From Mayamaea pseudoterrestris (Eukaryota; Bacillariophyta; Bacillariophyceae; Sellaphorales; Sellaphoraceae): a stretch of DNA of 64,000 bases. Position numbers and translations under genes: made by a program. Every line of letters starts with the position of its first letter. Within the stretch, counting starts at the first letter, position 1. The DNA lies in assembly GCA_027923505.1 (NCBI GenBank), contig BROI01000010.1, positions 496,001 through 560,000 of the forward strand, in the 5' to 3' direction. Below the pieces are notes generated by a model, which did not search any database, was not told the DNA's origin, and was given only the letters and a program-made list of their open reading frames with translations. Below are positions 49,547 to 61,043 of this stretch, piece after piece.

Positions 49547-52500
49547 ACCAAATACATTGCCATTCCCTGAGACACCTGCCAAGCCTACCATCTTGTAGCG
49601 CGGCCTGAAAAAGGATGTTGGCACCATTCTGGTGTAATTTGGGCACCTACAGGGCTTGCTGTAGGGGCGTTTGAATGTCATGGCATCTGCGGGCTGAGAC
49701 TGGTGACAAGTTGTCACCAAATACATTGCCATCCCCTGAGACACCAACCAAGCCTACGATCTTGTAGCGCAGCCTGAAAAAGGATGTTGGCACCATTCGG
49801 GTCTAATTTGGGCACCTACAGGGCTTGCTGTAGGGGCGTTTAAATGTCATGGCATCTGCGGGCTGAGACTGGTGACAAGTTGTCACCAAATACATTGCCA
49901 TCCCCTGAAACACCAACCAAGCCTACCATCTTGTAGCGCAGCCTGAAAAAGGATGTTGGCACCATTCTGGTGTAATTTGGGCACCTACAGGGCTTGCTAT
50001 AGGGGCGTTCCAACGTCATGGCATCTGAGGGCTGAGACTGGTGACAAGTTGTCACCAAATACATTGCCATCCCCTGTGACAACAGCCAAGCCTACCATCT
50101 TGTAGCGCACCCTAAATAATGATGTTGGCGCCATTCTGGTGTAATTTGGGCACCTACAGGGCTTGCTGTAGGGGCGTTTGAATGTCATGGCATCTGCAGG
50201 CTGAGACTGGTGACAATTTGTCACCAAATACATTGCCATCCCCTGAGACACCAATCAAGCCTACCCTCTTGTAGCCTGGCCTGAAAAAGGATGTTGGCAC
50301 CATTCTGGTGTAATTTGGGCACGTACAGGGCTTTCTGTAGGGGCGTTTGAATGTCATGGCATCTGCGGGCTGAGACTGGTGACAAGTTGTCACCAAATAC
50401 ATTGCCATCCCCTGAGACACCAGCCAAGCCTACCATCTTGTAGCGCAGCCTGAAAAAGGATGTTGGCACCATTCTGGTGTAATTTGGGCACCTACAGGGC
50501 TTGCTGTAGGGGCGATTGAATGTCATGGCATCTGCGGGCTGAGACTGGTGACAAGTTGTCACCAAATACATTGCCATCCCCTGAGACACCAACCAAGCCT
50601 ACCATCTTGTAGCGCATCGTAACAAATGATGTTGGCACCAGTCTGGTGTAATTTGGGCACCTACAGGGCTTGCTGTAGGGGCGTTTGAATGTCACGGCAT
50701 CTGTGGCCTGAGACTGGTGACAAGTTGTCACCAAAATACATTGCCAACCCCTGAGACACCACCCAAGCCAACCATCTTGTAGCGCAGCCTAAAAAAGGAT
50801 GTTGGCACCATTCTGGTGTAATTTGGGCACCTACAGGGCTTGCTGTAGGGGTGTTTGAATGTCAAGGCACCTGCGGGCTGAGATTGGTGACAAGTTGTCA
50901 CCACATACATTGCCATCCCCTGAGACACCAACCAAGCCTACCATCTTGAAGCGCAGCCTGCAAAAAGGATGTTGGCACCATTATGATGTAATTTGGGCAC
51001 CTACCGGGCTTGCTGTAGGGGCGTTTGAATGTCACGGGATCTGCGGGCTGAGACTGGTGACAAGTTGTCTCCAAATACATTGCCATCCCCTGAGACACCA
51101 GCCAAGCTTACCATCTTGTATTGCTGCCTGAATAAGGATGCTGGCACCATTCTGGTGAAATTTGGGCACCTACAGGACCTGATGTAGGGGTGTTTGAATG
51201 TCAAGGCACCTGCAGGCTGAGATTGGTGACAAGTTGTCACCAAATACATTGCCATCCCCTGAGACACCAACCAAGTCTACCTTCGTGTAGCGCAGCCTGA
51301 AAAAGGATGTTGGCACCATTCTGGTGTAATTTGGGCACCTACAGGGCTTGCTGTAGGGGCGTTTGAATGTCATGGCATCTGCGGGCTGAGACTGGTGACA
51401 AGTTGTCACCAAATACATTGCCATCCCCTGAAACACCAACCAAGCCTACCATCTTGTAGCGCATCCTGAATAATGATGTTGACACCATTTTGGTGTAATT
51501 TGGGCACCTACAGGGCTTGCTGTAGATGCGTTTGAATGTCATGGCATCTGCGGCGAGACTGGTGACAAGTTGTCACCAAATACATTGCCATCCCCTGAGA
51601 CACCAACTAAGCCTACCATCTTGTAGCGCATCCTGAACAATGATGTTGGCACCAGTCTGGTGTAATTTGGGCACCTACAGGGCTTGCTGTATGGGCGTTT
51701 GAATGTCATGGGATCTGCGGGCTGAGACTGGTGACAAGTTGTCATCAAATGCATTGCCATACCCTGAGACACCAACCAAGCCTATCATCTTGTAGCGCAG
51801 CCTGAAAAAGGATGTTGGCACCATTCTGGTGTAATTTGGGCACCTACCGGGCTTGCTGTAGGGGCGTTTGAATGTCAAGGCACCTGCAGGCTGAGATTGG
51901 TGACAAGTTGTCACCAAATACATTGCCATCCCCTGAGACACCAACCAAGCCTACCTTCGTGTAGCGCAGCCTAAAAAAGGATGCTGGCACCATTCTGGTG
52001 TAATTTGGGCGCCTACAGGGCTTGCTGTAGGGGGGTTTGAATGGCATGGCATCTGCGGCTGAGACTGGTGACAAGTTGTCACCAAATACATTTCCATCCC
52101 CTGAGACACCAGCCAAGCCTACCATCTTGTAGCGCAGCCTAAAAAAAGATGTTGGCACCATTCTGGTGTAATTTGGGCACCTACAGGGCTTGCTGTAGGG
52201 GCATTTGAATGTCATGGCATGTGCAGGCTGAGACTACTGACAAGTTGTCACCAAATACATTGTCATCCCCTGAGACACCAACCAAGCCTACCACATTGTA
52301 GCGCAGCCTGAAAAAGGATGTTGGCACCATTTGGGTGTAATTTGGGCACCTACCGGGCTTGCTGTAGGGGCGTTTGAATGTCAAGGCACCTGCAGGCTGA
52401 GATTGGTGACAAGTTGTCACCAAATACATTGCCATCCGCTGAGACACCAACCAAGCCTACCTTCGTGTAGCGCAGCCTGAAAAGGATGTTGGCACCATTC

Positions 52501-55500
52501 TGGTGTAATTTGGGCACCTACAGGGCTTGCTGTAGGGGCGTTTGAATGCCATGGCATCTGCGGGCTGAGACTGGTGACAAGTTGTCACCAAATACATTGC
52601 CATCCCCTGAGACACCAACCAAGCCTACCATCTTGTAACGCAGCCTAAAAAAGGATGTTGGCACCATTCTGGTGCAATTTGGGCACCTACAGGGCTTGCT
52701 GTAGGGGCGTTTGAATGTCATGGCATCTGCGGGCTGAGACTGGTGACAAGTTGTCACCAAATACATTGCCATTGCGTGAGACACCAGCCAAGCCTACCAT
52801 CTTGTAGCGCAGCCTGAATAATGATGTTGTCACCATTCTGGTGTATTTTGGGCACCTACAGGGCTTGCTGTTTAGGGGCGTTTGAATGTCATGGCATCTG
52901 CCGAGTGAGACTGGTGACAAGTTATCACCAAATACATTGCCATCCCCTGAGACACCTGCCAAGCCTACCATCTTGTAGCGCAGCCTGAATAAGGATGTTG
53001 GTACCATTCGGGTGTATTTTGGGCACCTACAGGGCTTGCTGTTTAGGGGCGTTTGAATGTCACGGCATCTGCGGGCTGAAACTGGTGACAAGTTGTCACC
53101 AAAATCATTTCCATTGCGTGAGACACCAGCCAAGCCTACCATCTTGTAGCGCAGCCTGAATAATGATGTTGTCACCATTCTGGTGTATTTTGGGCACCTA
53201 CAGGGCTTGCTGTTTAGGGGTGTTTGAATGTCACGGCATCTGCCGTGTGAGACTGGTGACAAGTTATCACCAGATACATTGCCATCCCCTGAGACACCAA
53301 CCAAGCCTACCATCTTGTAGCGCAGCCTAAAAAAGGATGTTGGCACCATTCTGGTGTAATTTGGGCACCAACAGGGCTTGCTGTCGGGGCGTTTGAATGT
53401 CATGGCATCTGCGGCCTGAGACTGGTGACAAGTTGTCACCAGATACATTGCCATCCCCTGAGACACCAACCAAGCCTACCATCTTGTAGCTCATCCTAAA
53501 CAATGATGTTGGCACCAGTCTGGTGTAATTTTGGGCACCTACAGGGCTTGCTGTATGGGCGTTTGAATGTCATGGGATCTGCAGGCTGAGACTGGTGACA
53601 AGTTGTCACCAAATACATTGCCATACCCTGAGACACCAACCAAGCCTATCATCTTGTAGCGCAGCCTGAAAAAGAATGTTGGCACCATTCTGGTGTAATT
53701 TGGGCACCTACCGGGCTTGTTGTAGGGGCGTTTGAATGTCAAGGCACCTGCAGGCTGAGATTGGTGACAAGTTGTCACCAAATACATTGCCATCCCCTGA
53801 GACACCAACCAAGCCTACCTTCGTGTAGCGCAGCCTGAAAAAGGATGTTGGCACCATTCTGGTGTAATTTGGGCACCTACCGGGCTTGCTGTAGGGGCGT
53901 TTGAATGTCAAGGCACCTGCAGGCTGAGATTGGTGACAAGTTGTCACCAAATACATTGCCATCCCCTGAGACACCAACCAAGCCTACCTTCGTGTAGCGC
54001 AGCCTGAAAAAGGATGTTGGCACCATTCTGGTGTAATTTGGGCACCTACAGGGCTTGCTGTAGGGGGGTTTGAATGTCATGGCATCTGCGGGCTGAGACT
54101 GGTGACAAGTTGTCACCAAATACATTTCCATCCCCTGAGACACCAGCCAAGCCTACCATCTTGTAGCGCAGCCTAAAAAAAGATGTTGGCACCATTCTGG
54201 TGTAATTTGGGCACCTACAGGGCTTGCTGTAGGGGCATTTGAATGTCATGGCATGTGCAGGCTGAGACTAGTGACAAGTTGTCACCAAATACATTGTCAT
54301 CCCCTGAGACACCAACCAAGCCTACCACATTGTAGCGCAGCCTGAAAAAGGATGTTGGCACCATTCTGGTGTAATTTGGGCACCTACCGGGCTTGCTGTA
54401 GGGGCGTTTGAATGTCAAGGCACCTGCAGGCTGAGATTGGTGACAAGTTGTCACCAAATACATTGCCATCCCCTGAGACACCAACCAAGCCTACCATCGT
54501 GTAGCGCAGCCTAAAAAAGGATGTTGGCACCATTCTCGTGTAATTTGGGCACCTACAGGGCTTGCTGTAGGGGCGTTTGAATGTCATGGCATCTGCGGGC
54601 TGAGACTGGTGACAAGTTGTCACCAAATACATTGCCATTGCGTGAGACACCAGCCAAGTCTACCATCTTGTAGCGCAGCCTGAATAATGATGTGGTCACC
54701 ATTCTGGTGTATTTTGGGCACCTACAGGGCTTGCTGTTTAGGGGCGTTTGAATGTCATGGCATCTGCCAAGTGAGACTGGTGACAAGTTATCACCAAATA
54801 CATTGCCATCCCCTGAGACACCTGCCAAGCCTACCATCTTGTAGCGCAGCCTGAATAAGGATGTTGGTACCATTCTGGTGTAATTTGGGCACCTACAGGG
54901 CTTGCTGTTTAGGGGCGTTTGAATGTCACGGCATCTGCGGGCTGAAACTGGTGACAAGTTGTCACCAAATACATTGCCATCCCCTGAGACACCAACCAAG
55001 CCTACCATCGTGTAGCGCAGCCTAAAAAAGGATGTTGGCACCATTCTCGTGTAATTTGGGCACCTACAGGGCTTGCTGTAGGGGCGTTTGAATGTCATGG
55101 CATCTGCGGGCTGAGACTGGTGACAAGTTGTCACCAAATACATTGCCATTGCGTGAGACACCAGCCAAGCCTACCATCTTGTAGCGCAGCCTGAATAATG
55201 ATGTGGTCACCATTCTGGTGTATTTTGGGCACCTACAGGGCTTGCTGTTTAGGGGCGTTTGAATGTCATGGCATCTGCCAAGTGAGACTGGTGACAAGTT
55301 ATCACCAAATACATTGCCATCCCCTGAGACACCTGCCAAGCCTACCATCTTGTAGCGCAGCCTGAATAAGGATGTTGGTACCATTCTGGTGTAATTTGGG
55401 CACCTACAGGGCTTGCTGTTTAGGGGCGTTTGAATGTCACGGCATCTGCGGGCTGAAACTGGTGACAAGTTGTCACCAAATACATTTCCATCCCCTGAGA

Positions 55501-57128
55501 CACCAGCCAAGCCTACCATCTTGTAGCGCAGCCTAAAAAAAGATGTTGGCACCATTCTGGTGTAATTTGGGCACCTACAGGGCTTGCTGTAGGGGCATTT
55601 GAATGTCATGGCATGTGCAGGCTGAGACTAGTGACAAGTTGTCACCAAATACATTGTCATCCCCTGAGACACCAACCAAGCCTACCACATTGTAGCGCAG
55701 CCTGAAAAAGGATGTTGGCACCATTCTGGTGTAATTTGGGCACCTACCGGGCTTGCTGTAGGTGCGTTTGAATGTCAAGGCACCTGCAGGCTGAGATTGG
55801 TGACAAGTTGTCACCAAATACATTGCCATCCCCTGAGACACCAACCAAGCCTACCATCTTGTAGCGCAGCCTTAAAAAGGATGTTGGCACCATTCTGGTG
55901 TAATTTGGGCACCTACAGGGCTTGCTGTAGGGGCGTTTGAATGTCATGGCATCTGCGGGCTGAGACTGGTGACAAGTTGTCACCAAATACATTGCCATTG
56001 CGTGAGACACCAGCCAAGCCTACCATCTTGTAGCGCAGCCTGAATAATGATGTGGTCACCATTCTGGTGTATTTTGGGCACCTACAGGGCTTGCTGTTTA
56101 GGGGCGTTTGAATGTCATGGCATCTGCCGAGTGAGACTGGTGACAAGTTATCACCAAATACATTGCCATCCCCTGAGACACCTGCCAAGCCTACCATCTT
56201 GTAGCGCAGCCTGAATAAGGATGTTGGTACCATTCTGGTGTAATTTGGGCACCTACAGGGCTTGCTGTTTAGGGGCGTTTGAATGTCACAGCATCTGCGG
56301 GCTGAAACTGGTGACAAGTTGTCACCAAAATCATTTCCATTGCGTGAGACACCAGCCAAGCCTACCATCTTGTAGCGCAGCCTGAATAATGATGTTGTCA
56401 CCATTCTGGTGTATTTTGGGCACCTACAGGGCTTGCTGTTTAGGGGCGTTTGAATGTCATGGCATCTGCCGAGTGAGACTGGTGACAAGTTTGCCATTGC
56501 GTGAGACACCAGCCAAGCCTACCATCTTGTAGCGCAGCCTGAATAATGATGTGGTCACCATTCTGGTGTATTTTGGGCACCTACAGGGCTTGCTGTTTAG
56601 GGGCGTTTGAATGTCATGGCACCTGCAGGCTGAGATTGGTGACAAGTTGTCACCAAATACACTGCCATCCCCTAAGATACCAGCCAAGCCTACCATCTTG
56701 TAGCGCAGCCTGAAAAAGGATGTTGGCACCCATTCTGGTGTATTTTGGGCACCTACAGGGCTTGCTGTAGGGGCGTTTGAATGTCACGGCACCTGCGGGC
56801 TGAGACTGGTGACAAGTTGTCACCCAATACATTGCCATCCCCTGAGATACCAGCCGAGCTTACCAACTTGTAGAGCAGCCTGAATAATGATGTTGGCTAT
56901 TCTGGTGTATTTTGGGCACCTACAGGGCTTGCTGAAGGGGCGTTTGAATGTCACGGCATCTGCAGGCTGAGACTGGTGACAAGTTGTCACCAGATACATT
57001 GCCATCCCCTGAGACACCGGCAAAGCTTACCATCTTGTAGCGCAGCCTGAATAATGATGCTGGCACCATTCTGGTGTAATTCGGGCACCTACAGGACCTG
57101 TTGTTGGGGCGTTTGAATGTCACGGCAT
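49547..57128. repeat. Satellite A2, right block
   Basis: About 45 monomers in the same orientation as the left blocks. Several higher-order patterns occur, for example multi-monomer segments repeated between about 53.5 and 56 kb. The block ends inside a monomer at about 57,128, where satellite C starts. Confidence 0.95.
52860..56620. repeat. 171-bp variant monomers of satellite A2
   Basis: Many monomers here have GCTGTTTAGGGG in place of GCTGTAGGGG, two bases longer, near 52,868, 53,040, 53,212, 54,735, 54,907, 55,245, 55,418, 56,097, 56,268, 56,440 and 56,595. At 171 bp the unit is a multiple of three, so the minus-strand frame stays open over several units, up to 260 codons at 52,687-53,469. 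Some partners carry GTTATCACC, which breaks the dyad. Confidence 0.85.
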
Positions 57129-57450
57129 CCACTGTAGCACCATGGAGCAGGTTCCTGTGTGGATGTCTGGATTGCCCTCCCATACCATAGCTGCTAGGAA
57201 GCAGCTATGGATGATTTTTTTGCACAAATCTCACCGCAAGCATGTCCCCAAGCATGGCCACACAGAATGGATGGAGACTTCAATTGGGGGTAGATTTGGA
57301 AGGCCATGCACTGTGGCACCATGGAGCTGGTACCTGTGTGGATGTCTAGATTGCCCTCCCACACCGTAGCTGCTAAGAAGCAGCTATGGATGATTTTTTT
57401 GCACCAATCTCACCGCAAGCATAGCCAAAAGGATTAATGTAGCAAGTCTT
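57129..57450. repeat. Satellite C, right flank
   Basis: Nearly two units in the same orientation as the left C block, with CACTGTAGCACCATGGAGC at 57,130 and a related copy at about 57,308. One unit carries the perfect 11-bp hairpin at 57185-57210. Confidence 0.9.
57185..57210. repeat. Perfect hairpin in satellite C
   Basis: CCATAGCTGCT and AGCAGCTATGG are 11-bp perfect inverted arms around AGGA. Other C units keep shorter versions, for example CCATAGCT-AGGA-AGCAGCTATGG near 26,045. Confidence 0.85.
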
Positions 57451-57906
57451 CCCTTTAAACCCTCCAGTAAAATGACCAGGGTTGGGTGGGGTTTGGTGGT
57501 GGCTGGCAGTCAGGATGGCGTTCAGCTACTCAAACACACTCAATAGCCATAGCCATGGGCCATCCAGCTGTAATATGAGTCTCTGCGGCTGCTAGGCATG
57601 CATAAAGGATGTAGGATGTGCAATCCATTCAATGGTATACCCTTTAAACCCTCAAGTAAAATGACCAGGGTTGGATTTAGCATGGGTTTCAGCTACTCAA
57701 ACACACTCAATAGCCATAGCCATGGTCCAGCCAGATCCAATATGAGTCTTTGCGGTTGCTAGGCATGGGTTAAGGAAGTAGGATGTGCTGTCCCTTCTAC
57801 CAGTGTGGTATACCTTCAAATCCTCCAGTAAAATGACTGGTGTTAGGTGGGGTTTGGTGGTGGCTGGCAGGCAGCATGGGTTTCAGCTACTCAAACAAAC
57901 TCAATG
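57451..57906 (+). repeat. Satellite D, right flank copies
   Basis: Three units starting near 57,451, 57,643 and 57,813 (CCTCCAGTAAAATGACCAGG and variants), about 172-192 bp each. Each includes CAGCTACTCAAACACACTC. They are inverted relative to the left D copies at 25256-25510. Confidence 0.88.
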
Positions 57907-58808
57907 GTACACCTACAAACACAGTGACTGTGCAAAAGTAGTGTTTGATCCTCAAACTCAGGCTGGCCTATGAGTAGACAATATCTTCAGGGGGAAGCCA
58001 CTTGTTACCCCCGACCTGGTCGCCAATGGTTTATGTGGTCCAAACTTCCACAATACTGGATCGGCGGTGCCACAAGAACCAATGACTCCCAGTAAAGAAT
58101 GGTTCCAAGGCTTGGAAGTCCAAAAAAAGCGCGCGGGGTTCTCCTTGTGCGGCAATTGCTCAAAGGGAATCAAACTCTTCCAGCGGTGGCCTGTCATGTC
58201 ATTGTTTCTGTCAAGGTTAGAGCCTGAGACTACTGTGTGCATTGGTTTAAGAAAATAGATGATGGGCAATGGTGTAAGAAAATATCAGATTTAATAATTT
58301 TAGTAATTTTAGAGTAAGTGACAATGGACATACCTTTGTGCAGTGCAGCTTGTGAAGATGAATCCTTGGAGTTTTTATGATTCCATGAACCTCTTACTCG
58401 TACAATTCTTGTATGACATACCGGTATTTCGACACCTTGTTTCATCCGTGATAGCTAGATTGTTCGCGGTAGGAAAAAATGGAATATACATCGCTCCGCG
58501 ACTCACGTTGACATCCTAAAGCCACACGACGACGACGACGACCCCGACCCCTTCATCACACAACTCACAGTCAGTCTCTGATAGAGAGCAGAAAGACGCT
58601 ACAACGTTTTGGTCCAGTAGATACACCATTGGCTGGTTGCTGCAGCGATACAAGGTATTGAATTGAGCAAGCAAATATATTCCATTGGCCAAACGCATCG
58701 CATTTTTCATTGCAATTCCAAGGCTGCAAGAATATCATCTTAGAACAATTACAAATCACATCTCGAGGGCCCGCGCCTTTTTTTTTGCTTCAACGAAAAG
58801 GTATAACG
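57907..58808. other. Intergenic DNA between satellite D and the GST-like gene
   Basis: There is no gene that I can support. Overlapping frames on both strands at 57,958-58,269 look non-random (the plus strand reads KKRAGFSLCGNCSKGIKLFQ) and might be a transposase remnant, but I recognise no family. The right end holds a CGACGACGACGACGAC tract (about 58,529) and the 5' leader of the next gene. Confidence 0.45.
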
Positions 58809-59477
58809 ATGACGGTATCAACCGTATATTACAAGCTCTTGGGTCCAGCGTATACACGGACGTTTCGTTGCCTCTGGATGCTGGAGGAAGTTGGTTGCAA
58901 ATACGAGATTGATCAAGCTTTTCGACCGTCATCACGCAAGGTGACGGCTTATAACTCTGCAGGAAAGGTTCCAGTATTGTTGGAATACAGCAGTCAAACG
59001 GACAAGGAGCCGTCGTTTTGTTTAACCGAGTCGACTGCGATTAACACGTACCTCGGTCAAGGAACAAATCTTGTACCAACTGAAAAGCATGAGCGAGCGA
59101 CATACGACGCTACCATTGCATATTTACTGTCCGAAGTCGATGCTCCGATTTGGTTCATGGCAAAGCATACGCTAGAGCCGCTGAAACAATTCTTTGGAGC
59201 GCTTCCGGATTGTGTCGAGCCATGCACCAAGGAATTAACGCGAGCGCACGCGCGACTTGTACCAACCCTCTCTCCATATTTGCTTGGTTCAACTTTCACA
59301 GCAGCGGACATTTTGTACTGTCACTGTCTAGAGTGGCAACGAAGTACGAACAAGGAGCTGATTCTGGACGATGCTTTGAAGAACTACATGCGCCAGTGTC
59401 GCGAGCGACCAGCCTATCAACGAGCTCATGCGATTCGCAAGTCTTCACAACAAATAACTCCCGCAGCGAATTTATAA
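58809..59477 (+). CDS. Glutathione S-transferase-like protein
   Basis: GSTs add glutathione to electrophiles or act as glutathione-dependent reductases, usually in the cytosol. I chose the ATG at 58809 (222 residues) because it places the thioredoxin-fold strand YYKLLG right at the start; the frame extends upstream to 58710 but adds 33 residues unlike the family. The N-terminal domain has SAGKVPVL with the cis-proline P55 and the glutathione-binding ESTAI at 74-78. The helical C-terminal domain has FTAADIL at 163-169, the N-capping box with D167. Length fits soluble GSTs. The class is unclear; no obvious catalytic Ser or Cys was fixed, though Y7/Y8 or T16 could serve. It converges with the membrane protein gene at 59517, with 39 bp between the stops. 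Confidence 0.88.
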   Translation: MTVSTVYYKLLGPAYTRTFRCLWMLEEVGCKYEIDQAFRPSSRKVTAYNSAGKVPVLLEYSSQTDKEPSFCLTESTAINTYLGQGTNLVPTEKHERATYDATIAYLLSEVDAPIWFMAKHTLEPLKQFFGALPDCVEPCTKELTRAHARLVPTLSPYLLGSTFTAADILYCHCLEWQRSTNKELILDDALKNYMRQCRERPAYQRAHAIRKSSQQITPAANL

Positions 59478-59516
59478 ATGGTGCGATCATTATGTGTATT
59501 TCGTTTTGTTTGACGT

Positions 59517-60299
59517 TTATTCACTATTCTTTTGCTGTGACTCGAGTAGCCTGACGCTAATAACAGCCAAAGCAATGATTAGAGCAACAAGGCAAACCGA
59601 GCCAGCGAGGACAACGATAAGCATGGCGAGCGGTGCAGCCCTGCGCTTGTCAGTATCGTTTAAAATAGCGTCGTCATCAGTAGTCACATCGCTTACACTG
59701 TTTCCTCTCTGGTCTTCCGTCTGCGGCAATTCGGTGGAAGGATCTGCTGCAGTAGATTCGAGAGGCGATCCAGTAGTGTCACCGTTATTACTGCCTTTTT
59801 CACTCACTTCCTCGTTGCTCCGTATAGGCATGTGATAGTCCATTGTCACTGCTTTGTTGGATTGTCGTGGAAACGGCTTGTCATCCTCATCGCTGTCGTC
59901 ATGGCCTTCGCCTGCAGCATCATACTCGAAAGTACCTGCGGCCAAAGTGAGCGATGGTCGGCGCCCGTTGTCGACTTTCGACTCGAAACTAGCCCTAGAC
60001 CTCGTTTGTTGTGGTCGCATCGATATATTTTCGTTCTTTGCTCTTGACTGAATTGAGGCGCGGTTGTCAATTCGTTTTGACGGCGGTTGGAGAGCTTCCG
60101 CTGTGACAATTGCGGGTGTGTCTTCGGTGACAGATTTATTGTCAGTCGATATTCGAGCATAGCCGCGTGCGAGATTCATCATTGTCGAAGTGATACAAGC
60201 CAAGCCAGGTGGACAGTCTTCAAGCTCGTGAGGTGATCGCGCGCTTAATTTTGCGAATCGTCGCGTCATCGCCTTCGTAGAGTTTCCATTGCCATCCAT
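59517..60299 (-). CDS. Single-pass membrane protein of unknown function
   Basis: A 260-residue frame. An in-frame stop lies upstream with no other ATG in between, so the start at 60299 is favoured. Residues 1-220 are polar and likely disordered, with an acidic patch (133-141, HDDSDEDDK) and many Ser/Thr. After DKRR (217-220) comes one long hydrophobic segment (about 222-249), followed by only about ten residues. There is no signal peptide, so a tail-anchored or type II layout is possible. In diatoms a disordered N-terminus, basic pair and membrane segment can precede a leucine-rich repeat domain; no such domain follows here, so this could be a shortened relative. That comparison is from memory and tentative. 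It is divergent from the multicopper oxidase gene, with 744 bp between starts. Confidence 0.6.
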   Translation of the reverse strand: MDGNGNSTKAMTRRFAKLSARSPHELEDCPPGLACITSTMMNLARGYARISTDNKSVTEDTPAIVTAEALQPPSKRIDNRASIQSRAKNENISMRPQQTRSRASFESKVDNGRRPSLTLAAGTFEYDAAGEGHDDSDEDDKPFPRQSNKAVTMDYHMPIRSNEEVSEKGSNNGDTTGSPLESTAADPSTELPQTEDQRGNSVSDVTTDDDAILNDTDKRRAAPLAMLIVVLAGSVCLVALIIALAVISVRLLESQQKNSE

Positions 60300-61043
60300 G
60301 CATCGGATTTTCCTGTTGTAGGCAAGGTATCTTCTGATCCCTCATTTGTAATATCAGAACGCATGAATTTTGCAAGCCAGCTCGATGGTCTGTAAATCTC
60401 TTTACCATTAGTCAAGCAGCAAGCTCATCGCTGCCTCCGACAAGTAAACGTGTCTCCGTTCGTGGCGAGCCAACTGAAGTCGAGTTTCGCACGACCGATT
60501 ACCTCCAGAAACAATACTGAAAAGACAAATATCAAACTTTTTGATGACTCAATTTTGACGCTCGAAGCAAACGATTGGCTATTTTGTTTGGGCATGTTTG
60601 CTTTTATGAATCATGGACCTCATCGAAGGCAATATCAACCATGAAAACTGATGACGCCATTTCTTCCTGTCAGGTCCGCCGCGTCAATTTACTATAAGAT
60701 GACACGGGTCTGAGGGTCTTGACAGTTGATGGGTTATATCTGACAATGTCGTGGAACGCGATTATTATGACCAGAAAATGACCCGGGCAATGTTCGACCA
60801 CGCCATTGGTCGCGTTGCGGGACGTTACGCACGACTCGAAAACCCAATCGATCATTGAAGACGCCGTCCAAAATGACCATAGACTGCCGCCAGCAGTCTG
60901 CTGCCTCATTTTTGTTGCTGAAGCCACGAAAGGACCTCCGCAAGGCTCTTTACCATTCTAGCTCAGTTGATTCAAACCAATCAGTACTGTTACAGAGCGA
61001 TTGATCAAATCGAGCAGTTGTAAACCAATAATTGACCGGTAAC
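60300..61043. other. Divergent intergenic region
   Basis: 744 bp between the starts of the minus-strand membrane protein gene and the plus-strand multicopper oxidase gene, so it should hold both promoters. Short frames on both strands look accidental. No clear regulatory motif was identified. Confidence 0.55.

Noticed and set aside
58710-58808. Upstream start for the GST-like protein at 58710
   Set aside because: The extra 33 residues do not resemble a GST N-terminus or a clear targeting signal, and the ATG at 58809 fits the family start.
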